Counted from the first letter of the stretch, positions 17,057 through 26,544 are shown. The stretch: DNA of 48,498 nucleotides from an uncultured Granulosicoccaceae bacterium (GCA_938006335.1 CALLMF010000051.1:1-48498), one strand, 5' to 3'. Program-made: numbers and translations. Notes: generated by a model from the letters alone, not told the origin.

Positions 17057-18280
17057 ATGATTGGAAGCCGCTGGTTTTGGATTTCCGCTTTCATCGCCAC
17101 GCGAGCGGTGCTCATCGCAGCGCTTGCATGGGTGACCGATGGCCGCGAAGTCGCCAGCGACGTCGATGCTCACATCATGCTGATCCGCGAGCCACTCGCC
17201 ATCCTCATGGGCAGCGCGCACCCTGATATCGCGAGCTACGCACCGCTGCAGGGCCTGGTCACCTGGCCGCTGTTCTCTGTACTCTCCAGCGCAGCCACGC
17301 CGTTTGTCGCATTCCGACTGATGTTCGTCGTTGTGGAACTTGCCACTTTCGCGATGCTGATCGCCCTTTTGGAGCGGGTCGTGCAGTCGCGTGGGCTGCG
17401 CCACTTGATGCTGATCATCTTCATTCTTGCGCCGTATCAATTCCTGACCACGACCGTCTTTGTTCAGGATGAGATTATCGCGCAGTTCTGGGTGGTACTA
17501 GCCGCGCTTCTGCTCTCTCGCGACCGACACGGGCCTGCCCTGCTCGCACTTGCCATGGGCACACTCACAGGCAAGGTCTTTCTGTTGTTGCCCTGGTTTT
17601 TCATAGCGGTGTTTGCGCAACCCGTTTCCAAGGCACCCTGGCGAGCAATCATAGGCTCCGGCACCCTGATCGCTCTGGTCTATGCCGTATCAATGGCCGC
17701 GGCGCTAAACTCCGGTGGCGCTGTTCCGTTAGTCGATTTCGTGCCCGGTGCGAACTACAGCGTCACTGTCTGGGCACTTCTGGTCACTGCTGTGGACGGC
17801 GGCAGCGCAACGTTAAAACAGTGGAGCCTGGTTTTCAGCCTGATCGCTCAGACTGCATTGGTCATCTATTGCCTGGTCCGCTCTCGTTTCCTGAAATATT
17901 CCCTCGACTACACCGTTCTGTTGGTAGCACCAGTGGCCCTGTTCTTTGCGACCTTCTACCAGCACAATGCCGAGTACCCTGTGCTCTTTGCACCACTTGC
18001 GTTATTGCTGTGGCGCGATCCGATACGCCCCTTGCTTGTTGCAGGCGTTCTGGCATTTGCATGGGCACCCAAGCTGTTTTTCGGGCTCATGAACATTGGC
18101 ATAATCAACGCGAACGCATCAGACACCCGCAACGATATCCTGGGTAGTACTGTCGACAGGCTGGGGATCAATTTCGAACAGCTTCACGCACTCGGAATCG
18201 TGGCCTATACAACGCTCTACGTCGTCATGGTGGCGTTCGTCCTGACGCGCGTCGGCCCAAAGAGTGGATTCGCATCGTGA
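17057..18280 (+). CDS. Multi-spanning membrane protein, GT-C-like
   Basis: 407 residues with about ten predicted membrane segments. After the first segment comes a loop with SDVDAH (Asp35, Asp37), the place where GT-C lipid-linked-sugar transferases carry their acidic catalytic residues, and QDE in a later loop (FVQDEIIAQF). A C-terminal motif FYQHNAEYPVLF recalls GPI/PIM-type mannosyltransferases. I infer a polyprenyl-phosphate-sugar dependent transferase acting outside the inner membrane; a plain membrane protein is the alternative. ATG at 17057 is chosen over the TTG at 16970, whose extra 29 residues are hydrophilic and unlike a membrane-protein start. It overlaps the next gene by four bases and is divergent from asnB. 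Confidence 0.65.
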   Translation: MIGSRWFWISAFIATRAVLIAALAWVTDGREVASDVDAHIMLIREPLAILMGSAHPDIASYAPLQGLVTWPLFSVLSSAATPFVAFRLMFVVVELATFAMLIALLERVVQSRGLRHLMLIIFILAPYQFLTTTVFVQDEIIAQFWVVLAALLLSRDRHGPALLALAMGTLTGKVFLLLPWFFIAVFAQPVSKAPWRAIIGSGTLIALVYAVSMAAALNSGGAVPLVDFVPGANYSVTVWALLVTAVDGGSATLKQWSLVFSLIAQTALVIYCLVRSRFLKYSLDYTVLLVAPVALFFATFYQHNAEYPVLFAPLALLLWRDPIRPLLVAGVLAFAWAPKLFFGLMNIGIINANASDTRNDILGSTVDRLGINFEQLHALGIVAYTTLYVVMVAFVLTRVGPKSGFAS

Positions 18281-19329
18281 GCCCGTCCCCGCCTGGTGTT
18301 TTTACCATCTCACTGGATTTCGAGCTGTATTGGGGCGTTCACGATCACACGGACCGAGACGCCTTCAGACAGCGAGCCGCTGGCGCCAGGCAAGTCGTAC
18401 CGGAGTTGCTGCAACGTCTTGCCGATCATCGTATGCACGCCACCTTTGCGACGGTGGGGTTTCTGTTCGCAAAGGATCAGGCAGATCTAGATTCGTTTTC
18501 GCCGAACGATAGGCCGATCTACGATGCCGCTGAGCTCTGCGCCTACAGACATCTGGCAAACACCACGGCAACGGAGGACGAGGCCACCGCTCCTGATCTC
18601 TTTGCGCCTTCGCTGATAGCGCAGATAGCTTCTGCCGAGGGGCAGGAACTGGCATCGCACACGTTCAGCCATTGCTATGCGCTTGAGCCCGGAATGACAG
18701 AGCAACACCTCGAAGCTGACCTGCGCGCCGCTCTGCAGATAGCCAGCCGTGACGGTCATCGACTGCGTAGCCTGGCCTTCCCACGAAATCAGTACGACGA
18801 TCGTTATCTGCGTGCAGCCGCTCGTGCCGGATTCGATGTGGTTCGAGGGAATGCCTCTGGCTTCCTCTACGCACCCATGCCGCAGGACCAACTGACGTGG
18901 TGGATTCGTGCAATTCGCCTCGCTGATGACTACCTGCCTATCAGCGGGAACAACTGCGCCCCACTACCAGCTGCCACAAGCGACCGCTCTCTCCCGTTGG
19001 TCGTGCCAGCCAGCCGGTTTCTGCGACCCTGGAGTCGCAGTCGCAGCCTACTGGAGAACGTACGATTCCGCCGGATAGCAAACTCGATGACGCGGGCCGC
19101 GAAGCGCGCAGAGCTTTATCATCTATGGTTCCATCCTCACAACTTCAGTACGAACACGGGACGGAATTTCGATATGCTTGAAAGGATTCTCGTCCATTTC
19201 GACTATCTGCGAGATCGTTACGCAATGCGCACTTTGACCATGGCTGAGCTGTCATCAACAGATTGGCTTACCGATTCCAAACATGCCTCAGCATCGGACG
19301 CTCCGGCGAACTCCACCCAAGCCAGCTGA
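18277..19329 (+). CDS. Polysaccharide deacetylase (NodB/CE4) family
   Basis: 350 residues with the NodB motifs: TISLDFELYWG (Asp14, metal and base), SHTFSHCY (His128 and His132, metal ligands), and a motif-3-like SLAFPRNQYDDRY. A long insertion separates motifs 1 and 2. There is no signal peptide, so it is probably cytoplasmic or membrane-associated, unlike secreted PgaB-type enzymes. It would remove N-acetyl (or other acyl) groups from a precursor or lipid-linked glycan. GTG at 18277 lies in a GTGA overlap with the upstream membrane-protein gene, indicating tight coupling. Confidence 0.88.
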   Translation: MSPSPPGVFTISLDFELYWGVHDHTDRDAFRQRAAGARQVVPELLQRLADHRMHATFATVGFLFAKDQADLDSFSPNDRPIYDAAELCAYRHLANTTATEDEATAPDLFAPSLIAQIASAEGQELASHTFSHCYALEPGMTEQHLEADLRAALQIASRDGHRLRSLAFPRNQYDDRYLRAAARAGFDVVRGNASGFLYAPMPQDQLTWWIRAIRLADDYLPISGNNCAPLPAATSDRSLPLVVPASRFLRPWSRSRSLLENVRFRRIANSMTRAAKRAELYHLWFHPHNFSTNTGRNFDMLERILVHFDYLRDRYAMRTLTMAELSSTDWLTDSKHASASDAPANSTQAS

Positions 19330-19360
19330 TGCGTTACATCCGTAAGACGAGCTCGATATC

Positions 19361-20743
19361 ATGACGAAACTGCTTTGCTACGAACTCAACGAAGTGCCCT
19401 GGAGGGTTGTAGATCTCTACCTGCAGTCGCGTCCGGACAGTCATCTGGCGGGATTGCTCAATCGATCTGCGCAGCTGACCACGCACTGCAACGACCATGG
19501 AGAACTACAGCCCTGGTCTACCTGGCCCACGCTGCATCGTGGGGTATCCAATGAGGTGCACGGTATCAATTTCCTCAACCAGGATCTCTCGGATGCCGGC
19601 GAGTGGCCCCCAGTATGGGAAATACTGACCAGCGCTGACGTAAGCGTTGGCGTGTTCGGTAGCCTGCAAAGCTACCCCCCGCTCGCCGCAGACACCATGC
19701 ATTTTCACATTCCGGACACGTTTGCAGCCGGGCCGGAAACCAGACCCGAGCGCTACTCAGCCTTCCAAGCTTTCAACCTGAAGCAGACCGGCGACAACAA
19801 GGCTTCCGCCAAGGGCATAGACCCTTCCGATATTGGAAACGCAGTAGGGCTGTTGCGCAGCGGCATCAAGCTACGTACTGCTGCTCGCGTTGCAAGTCAT
19901 CTCGTCAATGAACGCCGTAATCCACTCAACAAATCTCGTCGTGCCTTGTTGCAACCAGAACTTGCCTTTGACGTGTTTGTCGAGTGCCTGAAGCGAAGTC
20001 AACCGGACTTCGTCACGTTTTTTTCCAATCATGTCGCCGGAATAATGCATCGCTACTGGAAGTATTCCTTCCCCGAGGACTTCGAGCAGTTGAGCGCAGA
20101 CTCGGAGCGGAACAACTTCCACGCGCAATCACTCACTGTCGCCATGGACATATTCGACAGGCAGCTGGCCACACTGGAACAAATCGCAAAACAACATGGC
20201 TACCAGATTGTGATTCTTTCCAGCATGGGACAAGAGGCCATTGATCGTGGTGAGTACATACCAGAGCTCGTCCTGGATGATCTGAACCTGCTCCTCCAGT
20301 CACTCTGCCTCACTGATCCTGTCAAGATGAACCTCGCAATGCAACCCGACATAGCACTGGAGTTTGCCGATGCCGACGCTCTGGAACGGGTTCGTGACAG
20401 GCTTCTTACCTTGGTTGATAGTGATGGCAAATCCTTGTTCAAGCAGCGCTACGCTTCCTCGGGGCTTACTCTCAACCTGGCTATGGCCACAAGCGAGGCA
20501 CTCGCACGTGAGCTTACAGCCTACGTGAACACAAAGGCTTATCCGCTTGATGCCATCGGGCTTTCCCTGCTGACTCGAGACCAAGGCACCGGGTACCACC
20601 AACCAGATGGCATCTTAATCTGGGAAGGGCTACAGAGCTTGATGGAGCCGCGAGCAACCATCGACTCCCGATCGGTGCTGCCTACCGTCCTCGAGCAACT
20701 AAATGTGCCGCACTCGGCCTATATGCAGCCGGCCATCACATGA
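19361..20743 (+). CDS. Alkaline-phosphatase-superfamily protein with altered metal motifs
   Basis: 460 residues, no signal peptide. The order of elements follows the AP/type I phosphodiesterase fold: an opening strand LLCYELNEVPW where active enzymes carry a metal-binding Asp; TWPTLHRG with probable nucleophile Thr57; an FFSNHVAGIMHRYW segment (Asn223, His224, His230) in place of the usual D-x3-H-x2-G site; and VILSSMGQEA (287-291) where active enzymes have SDHG. Key Asp/His ligands appear replaced by Asn, Ser, Met and Gln, so metal chemistry may differ or be lost. It is third in a rightward gene set after the GT-C-like protein and the deacetylase; role in glycan modification is inferred. It converges with the acetyltransferase gene 27 bases away. 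Confidence 0.6.
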   Translation: MTKLLCYELNEVPWRVVDLYLQSRPDSHLAGLLNRSAQLTTHCNDHGELQPWSTWPTLHRGVSNEVHGINFLNQDLSDAGEWPPVWEILTSADVSVGVFGSLQSYPPLAADTMHFHIPDTFAAGPETRPERYSAFQAFNLKQTGDNKASAKGIDPSDIGNAVGLLRSGIKLRTAARVASHLVNERRNPLNKSRRALLQPELAFDVFVECLKRSQPDFVTFFSNHVAGIMHRYWKYSFPEDFEQLSADSERNNFHAQSLTVAMDIFDRQLATLEQIAKQHGYQIVILSSMGQEAIDRGEYIPELVLDDLNLLLQSLCLTDPVKMNLAMQPDIALEFADADALERVRDRLLTLVDSDGKSLFKQRYASSGLTLNLAMATSEALARELTAYVNTKAYPLDAIGLSLLTRDQGTGYHQPDGILIWEGLQSLMEPRATIDSRSVLPTVLEQLNVPHSAYMQPAIT

Positions 20744-20770
20744 TCGGGAAACATCCAGGCATACGCAACA

Positions 20771-21565
20771 TCATGGACGCCGCAAGCGAAAGTTGAGCAG
20801 GCGCTTGCCACAGGCGTAGGCCCACGGCGTTCGCCTCACGAATTCCTCGGCATGCGCTCGCCATATCGCCATGTAGAAGCCTGCGCTTGTAGCGTGCTCC
20901 TTCCGATCGATTATTCGCCACGTTCGTTGAATGCAGGTTGCCCATTCAAGCTTGTACGGCTGTAGGCCGATCATGAAATCGAAACTGTCGAAGCGCTCGC
21001 TTTGCACGGCATACGACAGCAACTGGGTGAGAAACGCCTGACCAAGGCGATGACTCTTGTATCGCGGGTCTGTACTTGTTGCATGCTGGAAAAAATGAAG
21101 AGTGCGCGGTGATTCCACGAGGTAGCCGTAGGACAGTAGCTCCTCGTTATCTTCTCTGTACAAAATTGCAAGACAGGCCTGGCCTTCAGCCGCCAGTTCA
21201 ATCATGGCCTGTGAGAACGACGAGAACCCCTGCTGCGTCATCCACTTCGACCCGCTGTGTTCACCTGCCCATCGCTTGAGAAACAACTCATGCACTCGTG
21301 GCAGCCAAAGCTTGAGTGAGGGCGCATCGGTGATGACCTTGAATGCCGCTGCGCCAAACTCGGTCTCGAACTTTCGCCTCTCAGCTGCCCGCTTGCGCCA
21401 GAACCCTGAGCTTCGAAGCGCACGCAGCCCAGCGGTGTCACGAGGCAGCACCATCAGTGGCGCATCAATATAGGGGACGAGCGCACACTCGGAGGGCGCG
21501 GCTGCCGATGCGAGTCGGGTGACGGTCGGCTTCGTGTTGAATCGGTTTTGGACGTATATGAACAC
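20771..21565 (-). CDS. GNAT acyltransferase, CelD/BcsL (Acetyltransf_6) type
   Basis: 264 residues of the family often annotated as 'acetyltransferase involved in cellulose biosynthesis'. Visible: LRSSGFWRKRAAERRKFE (typical basic block), ILYREDNEELLSYGYLVE, and the diagnostic FDFMIGLQPYKLEWA near the end. It would acylate a sugar amine or hydroxyl, or a peptide-like substrate. The start is GTG at 21565, 15 bases after the flippase stop, so it is the last gene of the leftward wzy-GT-GT-wzx run. It could use the amine made by the deacetylase encoded on the opposite strand; that is inference. Confidence 0.82.
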   Translation of the reverse strand: MFIYVQNRFNTKPTVTRLASAAAPSECALVPYIDAPLMVLPRDTAGLRALRSSGFWRKRAAERRKFETEFGAAAFKVITDAPSLKLWLPRVHELFLKRWAGEHSGSKWMTQQGFSSFSQAMIELAAEGQACLAILYREDNEELLSYGYLVESPRTLHFFQHATSTDPRYKSHRLGQAFLTQLLSYAVQSERFDSFDFMIGLQPYKLEWATCIQRTWRIIDRKEHATSAGFYMAIWRAHAEEFVRRTPWAYACGKRLLNFRLRRP

Positions 21566-21580
21566 TGCAGACTCCGATCG

Positions 21581-22897
21581 TCAGGCGTCGCTAGCGAGGC
21601 GTTGAAGGCTGTAGAAGAGGAATATGCAAGTGGCCAGATACATCAAGGATGTAGACAGGGCAACACCCCCGACGCCAAACAATCCGGCCAACCAGAATAC
21701 CGTCGCAAGCTTCGTCGCCAATCCGATGAAACTACTGACAACCACCGTGCGGTAGGCACCGACACTGGATAGCATCTGAACTATCACTATTCCCGAGAAA
21801 TAGAACGGCAATTGAAATAGTGCAAGCCGCAGTATGCCCACAACCCGTGCCGAATCCTGCGCGTCAAACGCGCCGCGCTCGAACACCAGCGAAACTGCGG
21901 TGGGTGCCAATGGCCAGGCAATGGCAACACCGACAATTCCACCCGCCAGCAAAATGAAGAACCATTGGCGTGCCAGAGAGAGGCGCTCGCGCAAGCTTGC
22001 GTCCTGGCCGGAAAGAACCGGCAGAGTAGCGCGAGCCACCGCTGTGGCGCCCAATCCCGCGCCTAGAGCAAGAAGTCGTGTTGCATAGCCAAGGCTTGCG
22101 ACCGAGCCCTCGCCCAAGCGTGCCGCCACAAGCTGATCGATAGGAAGCGCAAGACTCAATGCAAATGTTCCGATGATGAGAGTGCCGAACGATCGCGCGA
22201 ATCCGCCCCAGGCAGCATGATTCTTCGAGAAACTCAATGCCAGACCGCTATCTCGCAACAGCAGCACCATCAGGCAGAGACACTGTGCTACCAGGCCGAT
22301 GAGCACCCCTGCTACAAGAGGGGCGTAGCCGCCAGGGCGCAGCAACACCAGCACGAGCACGCCTAGCGCTGGCAGTGATTCAAGTAGGGTATTGACGTGC
22401 CGCTCTCTGGCGAGTAACAACGCCGAGAACAAGGCGTTGAGCAACATCAAGAGGGTGCCTAGTGACAACCACTTCAACACGCGGGACAAGTCAGCCAGCG
22501 CAGCGTCGCTGAACCCGGCGGCAAGACTACCAACGAGATCTGGCACAACCGTGTGGATCAGCACCGAGAGCAACAGACCAAACAACAGGGTCATTGACAC
22601 GATCTGTGCTGTAAAGCTGTCGGCCTCGCTGCGCGGCAAACGATGCAACAAGGGCACAAGAATCGCGTTTAGCAACGAAACTACCATCGCGGGAACCCAC
22701 GAGACCACCGTCATGGCCAGTAGGTAGGCATCGACACTCTCACTGACACCGTAGTGGGCGGCGATTGCCATCTCGCGGCCCGCACCAGCCATCTTTCCGA
22801 TCAGGACAAAGGCACTGACCCAGAGCATGCCGGTAGCGATACGCACGTTGTGCCCTCGCCACGACTTGATACGCCACATCGATGCCAGCCACTTCAT
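21581..22897 (-). CDS. MurJ/MviN-family flippase (probable Wzx role)
   Basis: 438 residues, almost wholly membrane-spanning (12-14 segments), of the MOP exporter superfamily. MviN/MurJ features: GKMAGAGREMAIAAHYGVSESVDAYLLA near the start, LNAILVPLL, DQLVAARLGEGSVASLGYA and VFERGAFDAQD. In this operon it most likely flips the undecaprenyl-diphosphate-linked EPS repeat unit, replacing a classical Wzx; no separate Wzx is in the window. Its position next to GTs, wzy and the acetyltransferase favours EPS over peptidoglycan. The ATG overlaps the upstream GT stop by four bases. Confidence 0.88.
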   Translation of the reverse strand: MKWLASMWRIKSWRGHNVRIATGMLWVSAFVLIGKMAGAGREMAIAAHYGVSESVDAYLLAMTVVSWVPAMVVSLLNAILVPLLHRLPRSEADSFTAQIVSMTLLFGLLLSVLIHTVVPDLVGSLAAGFSDAALADLSRVLKWLSLGTLLMLLNALFSALLLARERHVNTLLESLPALGVLVLVLLRPGGYAPLVAGVLIGLVAQCLCLMVLLLRDSGLALSFSKNHAAWGGFARSFGTLIIGTFALSLALPIDQLVAARLGEGSVASLGYATRLLALGAGLGATAVARATLPVLSGQDASLRERLSLARQWFFILLAGGIVGVAIAWPLAPTAVSLVFERGAFDAQDSARVVGILRLALFQLPFYFSGIVIVQMLSSVGAYRTVVVSSFIGLATKLATVFWLAGLFGVGGVALSTSLMYLATCIFLFYSLQRLASDA

Positions 22898-23997
22898 TCA
22901 GGCACCAGCACGTCCAGGTAGTGATCAACGACGCACGTCAGGCCATAGCGACCGAACCAGCTTGCAGACGGCTTGGGCAGCGGACTGTCGAGTGAGGCAC
23001 GTATTGCGTCGGCCAATGCAGCAACATCACCGAACTCGACCAAGCGGCCGTACTTGCCGTGTTCAAGCAGAATATCCGTGCTGCCCGGCAAGCGCGTTGA
23101 TACGACCGGTGCGCCACACGCGAGCGCCTGAATCAGCGTATTGGGAGAACCCTCGCTGCGCGAAGACAACACGAATATCGAGGCTGCGCGCATCCATGTA
23201 AACGGGTCCGGATCGAATCCTGGCAGCATCACCCTGCTCTGCAGACCGAGCTTGCAGATCTGTTTTGTGAGTGCCTCTCTTTGCGGCCCCTCACCGAGAA
23301 TGACCAGATGCAATTGCGGCCTGTCAACAAGGCGGGAGAACGCATCCACCAGCATGTCGAAGCCCTTTTCGGGCACCAGGCGACCGACCGCGAGGCAGGC
23401 TTCCACTCCAACGGGCAACGTTGCGACTGGTGCGACAGGCTGGGCATCCCCGTGGGGGATAATCACAGGATTCTCGATGACTACCAACGCATCTTCATTC
23501 CTGAGCATCATCGCAGATCCGAGCGCATCGCGAATGCCTTGCGACACACAGACTATGCGGTCCGCTCGGCGGTAGATGGGGTTGGCTACCCATCGAATGA
23601 TGCGCTCATGCAAACTGTCGGTGTTCAGATCCGGCATGTTTGCTTCTCTGAGCACCAACCGACATCGATGCCTCGACAGACGCAGCGCCCATCCGGCCAC
23701 AGCGTTTGCGTGCGTCATGGTGGACAACAGCGCCACGGGCTTTTCGCACGCAAGATAACGCCGCAACTTTCGAACACACAGGAAGGTCCGAGGAGACTTC
23801 AAATCGATCACCACCACCGACGGATCGACCTCCGACAAGTATGGTCCAACAGCGTTTGCCACGATCAGATGACAACGATACCCGCGCTTGGCAATCTGAT
23901 TTGCAAGCGTCACCATCACACGTTCGGCTCCCCCGCCCCCGAGTGATGGCAGGAAGACAGCAATGCAGCCGCTGGTATTGGCTGGTGATGGACTCAC
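22894..23997 (-). CDS. Glycosyltransferase, GT4 family
   Basis: 367 residues from GTG at 23997, chosen because it makes the GTGA four-base overlap seen at other junctions; the frame extends to TTG at 24033. The protein has FLPSLGGGGAERVMVTLA near the N-terminus, VGRLVPEKGFDMLVDAF, and the E-x7-E motif in SEGSPNTLIQALACGAP. It is clearly a relative of the next upstream GT (same GGGGAERV start), so the two probably arose by duplication and add similar sugars. Donor specificity unknown. Confidence 0.9.
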   Translation of the reverse strand: MSPSPANTSGCIAVFLPSLGGGGAERVMVTLANQIAKRGYRCHLIVANAVGPYLSEVDPSVVVIDLKSPRTFLCVRKLRRYLACEKPVALLSTMTHANAVAGWALRLSRHRCRLVLREANMPDLNTDSLHERIIRWVANPIYRRADRIVCVSQGIRDALGSAMMLRNEDALVVIENPVIIPHGDAQPVAPVATLPVGVEACLAVGRLVPEKGFDMLVDAFSRLVDRPQLHLVILGEGPQREALTKQICKLGLQSRVMLPGFDPDPFTWMRAASIFVLSSRSEGSPNTLIQALACGAPVVSTRLPGSTDILLEHGKYGRLVEFGDVAALADAIRASLDSPLPKPSASWFGRYGLTCVVDHYLDVLVPE

Positions 23998-25154
23998 TTT
24001 GCACGACCGGAAACGTCGAGTAACGCCTGCCAACGTGCAAAGACGCGATCTGGTGATCCGGAGTCGCGAACCTCACAGGCGGCCGCGCCAAGCGCAGTCC
24101 GTCGGTCAGGATCATGAGCCAGAGTCAGTAGCGCCTCGCTCAGCGCACCGACATCGTCTGTCGGCGTCAGCATCCCGTTAACGTTGTTGCGGATCAACTC
24201 GGCTGGCCCGGTCTCGCAATTCATGGCGATAGCCGGCAGGCCCGATGCCATGGCCTCGACAAGTACATTTGGATAGCCCTCATGACGTGAGCTCATAACA
24301 AACAGATCCGCGTGTGCATACCACTCGGCCACGTTGCCGGCCCGCCCCGGAAAATGCACCCGTGCCTCAAGTCCCAACCTTGCCACTTCGCTCTCTAGCT
24401 GTGAACGGCAATCCCCCTCCCCGAGCACGACCAGGTCCCAACCCTCCAGTGATGTCGCAACCGCTGCAAAGGCTTCCAACAGGCGGTCAAACCCTTTGGC
24501 GTGGACCAGTCGGCCGGCAGCCAGAATCACCGATCTATCGGGAGCGATCACACCCCGAGGGGGGACAACCGGCTGAGTTATCGGTACCGGGTGAACGGTC
24601 GGATTGGCGATCACCGAGACGTCGACCGCCCCTGCATGCTTCTCAAGCCAGTCACCGGTGCGACGGGTCTGTGCAACCACCCCTGCTGCATATCGGTATG
24701 TTCGAACGCGAAGCCACCGCCACACCCGCGGCAGCGACTCCTGCGGAGGATAGTTTCGTTCGGCGACAAAGACCGGCACGTCAGTTCCAGCACAAGCCAA
24801 CAGGCAGGTCACATTCGCGGTCGTCAGGAACGCTAGCACGCAGCGTGGCTCGTATTCACGGATGGCGCCACGCAGCCGTCGTATCCGCTGAGCGTTGCCT
24901 GTTACCGCCGAGACCACGCCTGTAGTGTCCTCAAGCAGGTTGAATCCGACTCGCGTTACCGAGGTGGGCACGGGGTAGACATCAGATCGAGCGTCGCTGA
25001 AGGTAACAAGTATCACTCGCTCACCGCTGGCATCCAGACGCCCAGCCAACCACGCCAGGACGCGCTCGGCGCCACCACCACCGAGTGAGCCTGTAACCAA
25101 CATGACGGGGGCCCGGACAGCGGGACTGCTCCGGTTCGTACTCAAAATGTTCAC
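23994..25154 (-). CDS. Glycosyltransferase, GT4 family
   Basis: 386 residues, GTG start one base after the wzy stop. Visible: MLVTGSLGGGGAERVLAW, LAAGRLVHAKGFDRLLEAF, VVLGEGD and the E-x7-E motif in HEGYPNVLVEAMASGLP. The order and motifs resemble GalNAc/GlcNAc-type transferases such as PglJ-like enzymes, but the donor cannot be assigned. Operon position between wzy and a paralogous GT shows it builds the repeat unit. Confidence 0.9.
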   Translation of the reverse strand: MNILSTNRSSPAVRAPVMLVTGSLGGGGAERVLAWLAGRLDASGERVILVTFSDARSDVYPVPTSVTRVGFNLLEDTTGVVSAVTGNAQRIRRLRGAIREYEPRCVLAFLTTANVTCLLACAGTDVPVFVAERNYPPQESLPRVWRWLRVRTYRYAAGVVAQTRRTGDWLEKHAGAVDVSVIANPTVHPVPITQPVVPPRGVIAPDRSVILAAGRLVHAKGFDRLLEAFAAVATSLEGWDLVVLGEGDCRSQLESEVARLGLEARVHFPGRAGNVAEWYAHADLFVMSSRHEGYPNVLVEAMASGLPAIAMNCETGPAELIRNNVNGMLTPTDDVGALSEALLTLAHDPDRRTALGAAACEVRDSGSPDRVFARWQALLDVSGRAK

Positions 25155-25155
25155 A

Positions 25156-26544
25156 CTAGAAGCGCAATGCCCTGCGCCTCCGCCGCGGGCGGCTCGAGCT
25201 ACCAGATGCTGAACTTATGCGTACGCCCGACTCGCTTGAGCGCACCATGCGACGCCGTTTGCTCGTGCCTCGTCGAGGCCATCGCAAAGTCCTGGATACG
25301 ACGTTGCCGGCGCCTGAACTTCTGTGTGCGCTTTGAATTCGCGCTTCGCCCGGATGCAGGATCACGTAAGAGAGAAAGACAATCCAGACAGTGAACTCGA
25401 GAAGGTTGTGCGAAAAGAGTGAGAACCAGAGAAATAGCGCCAATGCCGGATCTTTCCAAAAATGCCACGAGCCGACACTGCGCCGTACAAGTACCCAAAT
25501 CATGCCAAGCCAGACAAGCAGCCCTCCGATACCGAAGGTGTACCAGAAATGCAATGGCTGGTTGTGCGGGTCCATCCCGTATCGCGATTTAGCCGAGAAC
25601 ACATGCCCTGATACAGGGGAGGCAAATGCGTCTTTTAGTACAGCGCTCGCCACTTCGGCACGCGACTCTGCGCTGCTGTCATCGCCCACGCTTCCTTCTT
25701 CAAGATCCTCGATGAAGCGCAGACGGTCAAGGACGTTTCCGACACTAGACTCGTAGCCGCGATCTACCAACAGGTCCTCGGTATAGAGCAAAAGCGAGGA
25801 GTAGGACATCACTATGAATATCGGAAAAGCCAAAAACAGCTTGGGTAACCGACCTGTGACAAAGAAGGCTGCACAAAAAAGGCAGTAAGCCATCATTCCG
25901 GATCGAGAGAACGTTACAAGTACACCGGCACCTGCAAGTACCAAAAGCAGGCCGCCGGTCAGGCCTTTGATGCGCCTGGCGTTGAGCCCGACCAGAAGCA
26001 GGATTGCTTCCGAAGCCAGATTCGCATTTAGGTAGGTGCCTTGCGCACGAGCGTTTACAGCCTCACCGTATGGGCCCATAAGCGTGGGCTCGAGAAAATC
26101 AACTATCACCAGTAATGGCATGAGAACCAAAGCGATCGATAGTCCGATACGCAATGCGGAGGGCGCGGCAGTCAGTACCAGGAAGCCGATCACTGGCCAG
26201 AGGATCACTCGCTGTAACCTGTTGGTTTCAAGCAGCAAGTCAAGCTCGGTATACTGGCCGCCAAGCCACATGCGCAGGTAGTTGACTACCAGCACCGCCA
26301 GCAACAAGAGAAACCAGCGGAAAAAGTCGCTCTTGACGAAGGGAAGGATGCGGTCTCGGTGTAGTAGCGCAGAGGCCGCCGCCAGGCCGATGAACGCGAT
26401 GTCGAGCCGCGGAGCGAACGCCTGATCAAACCGGTAGTCAACGAAAAGCGCGACATTGGTGATCGCGAACAAGGACAGCCAGAAAGCAGCCACGCGATCA
26501 AAGAACCACCTGCCGGCGAAAAGTGAAAATCGGGACGCCTTCAT
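25156..26544 (-). CDS. wzy: Wzy/O-antigen-ligase-family polymerase
   Basis: 462 residues with about 11-12 membrane segments and a large extracytoplasmic loop before the last segments that contains MDPHNQPLHFW, matching the H-N signature of the Wzy_C/O-antigen ligase family (active-site His). In this context it should polymerise repeat units in the periplasm; a ligase is the alternative, but no LPS-core genes are near. The last 50 or so residues are a highly basic, Arg/Ser-rich tail (RRGTSKRRR and RPRRRRRALRF), probably cytoplasmic and unusual for the family. The gene is followed at one base by a GT gene. Confidence 0.85.
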   Translation of the reverse strand: MKASRFSLFAGRWFFDRVAAFWLSLFAITNVALFVDYRFDQAFAPRLDIAFIGLAAASALLHRDRILPFVKSDFFRWFLLLLAVLVVNYLRMWLGGQYTELDLLLETNRLQRVILWPVIGFLVLTAAPSALRIGLSIALVLMPLLVIVDFLEPTLMGPYGEAVNARAQGTYLNANLASEAILLLVGLNARRIKGLTGGLLLVLAGAGVLVTFSRSGMMAYCLFCAAFFVTGRLPKLFLAFPIFIVMSYSSLLLYTEDLLVDRGYESSVGNVLDRLRFIEDLEEGSVGDDSSAESRAEVASAVLKDAFASPVSGHVFSAKSRYGMDPHNQPLHFWYTFGIGGLLVWLGMIWVLVRRSVGSWHFWKDPALALFLWFSLFSHNLLEFTVWIVFLSYVILHPGEARIQSAHRSSGAGNVVSRTLRWPRRGTSKRRRMVRSSESGVRISSASGSSSRPRRRRRALRF

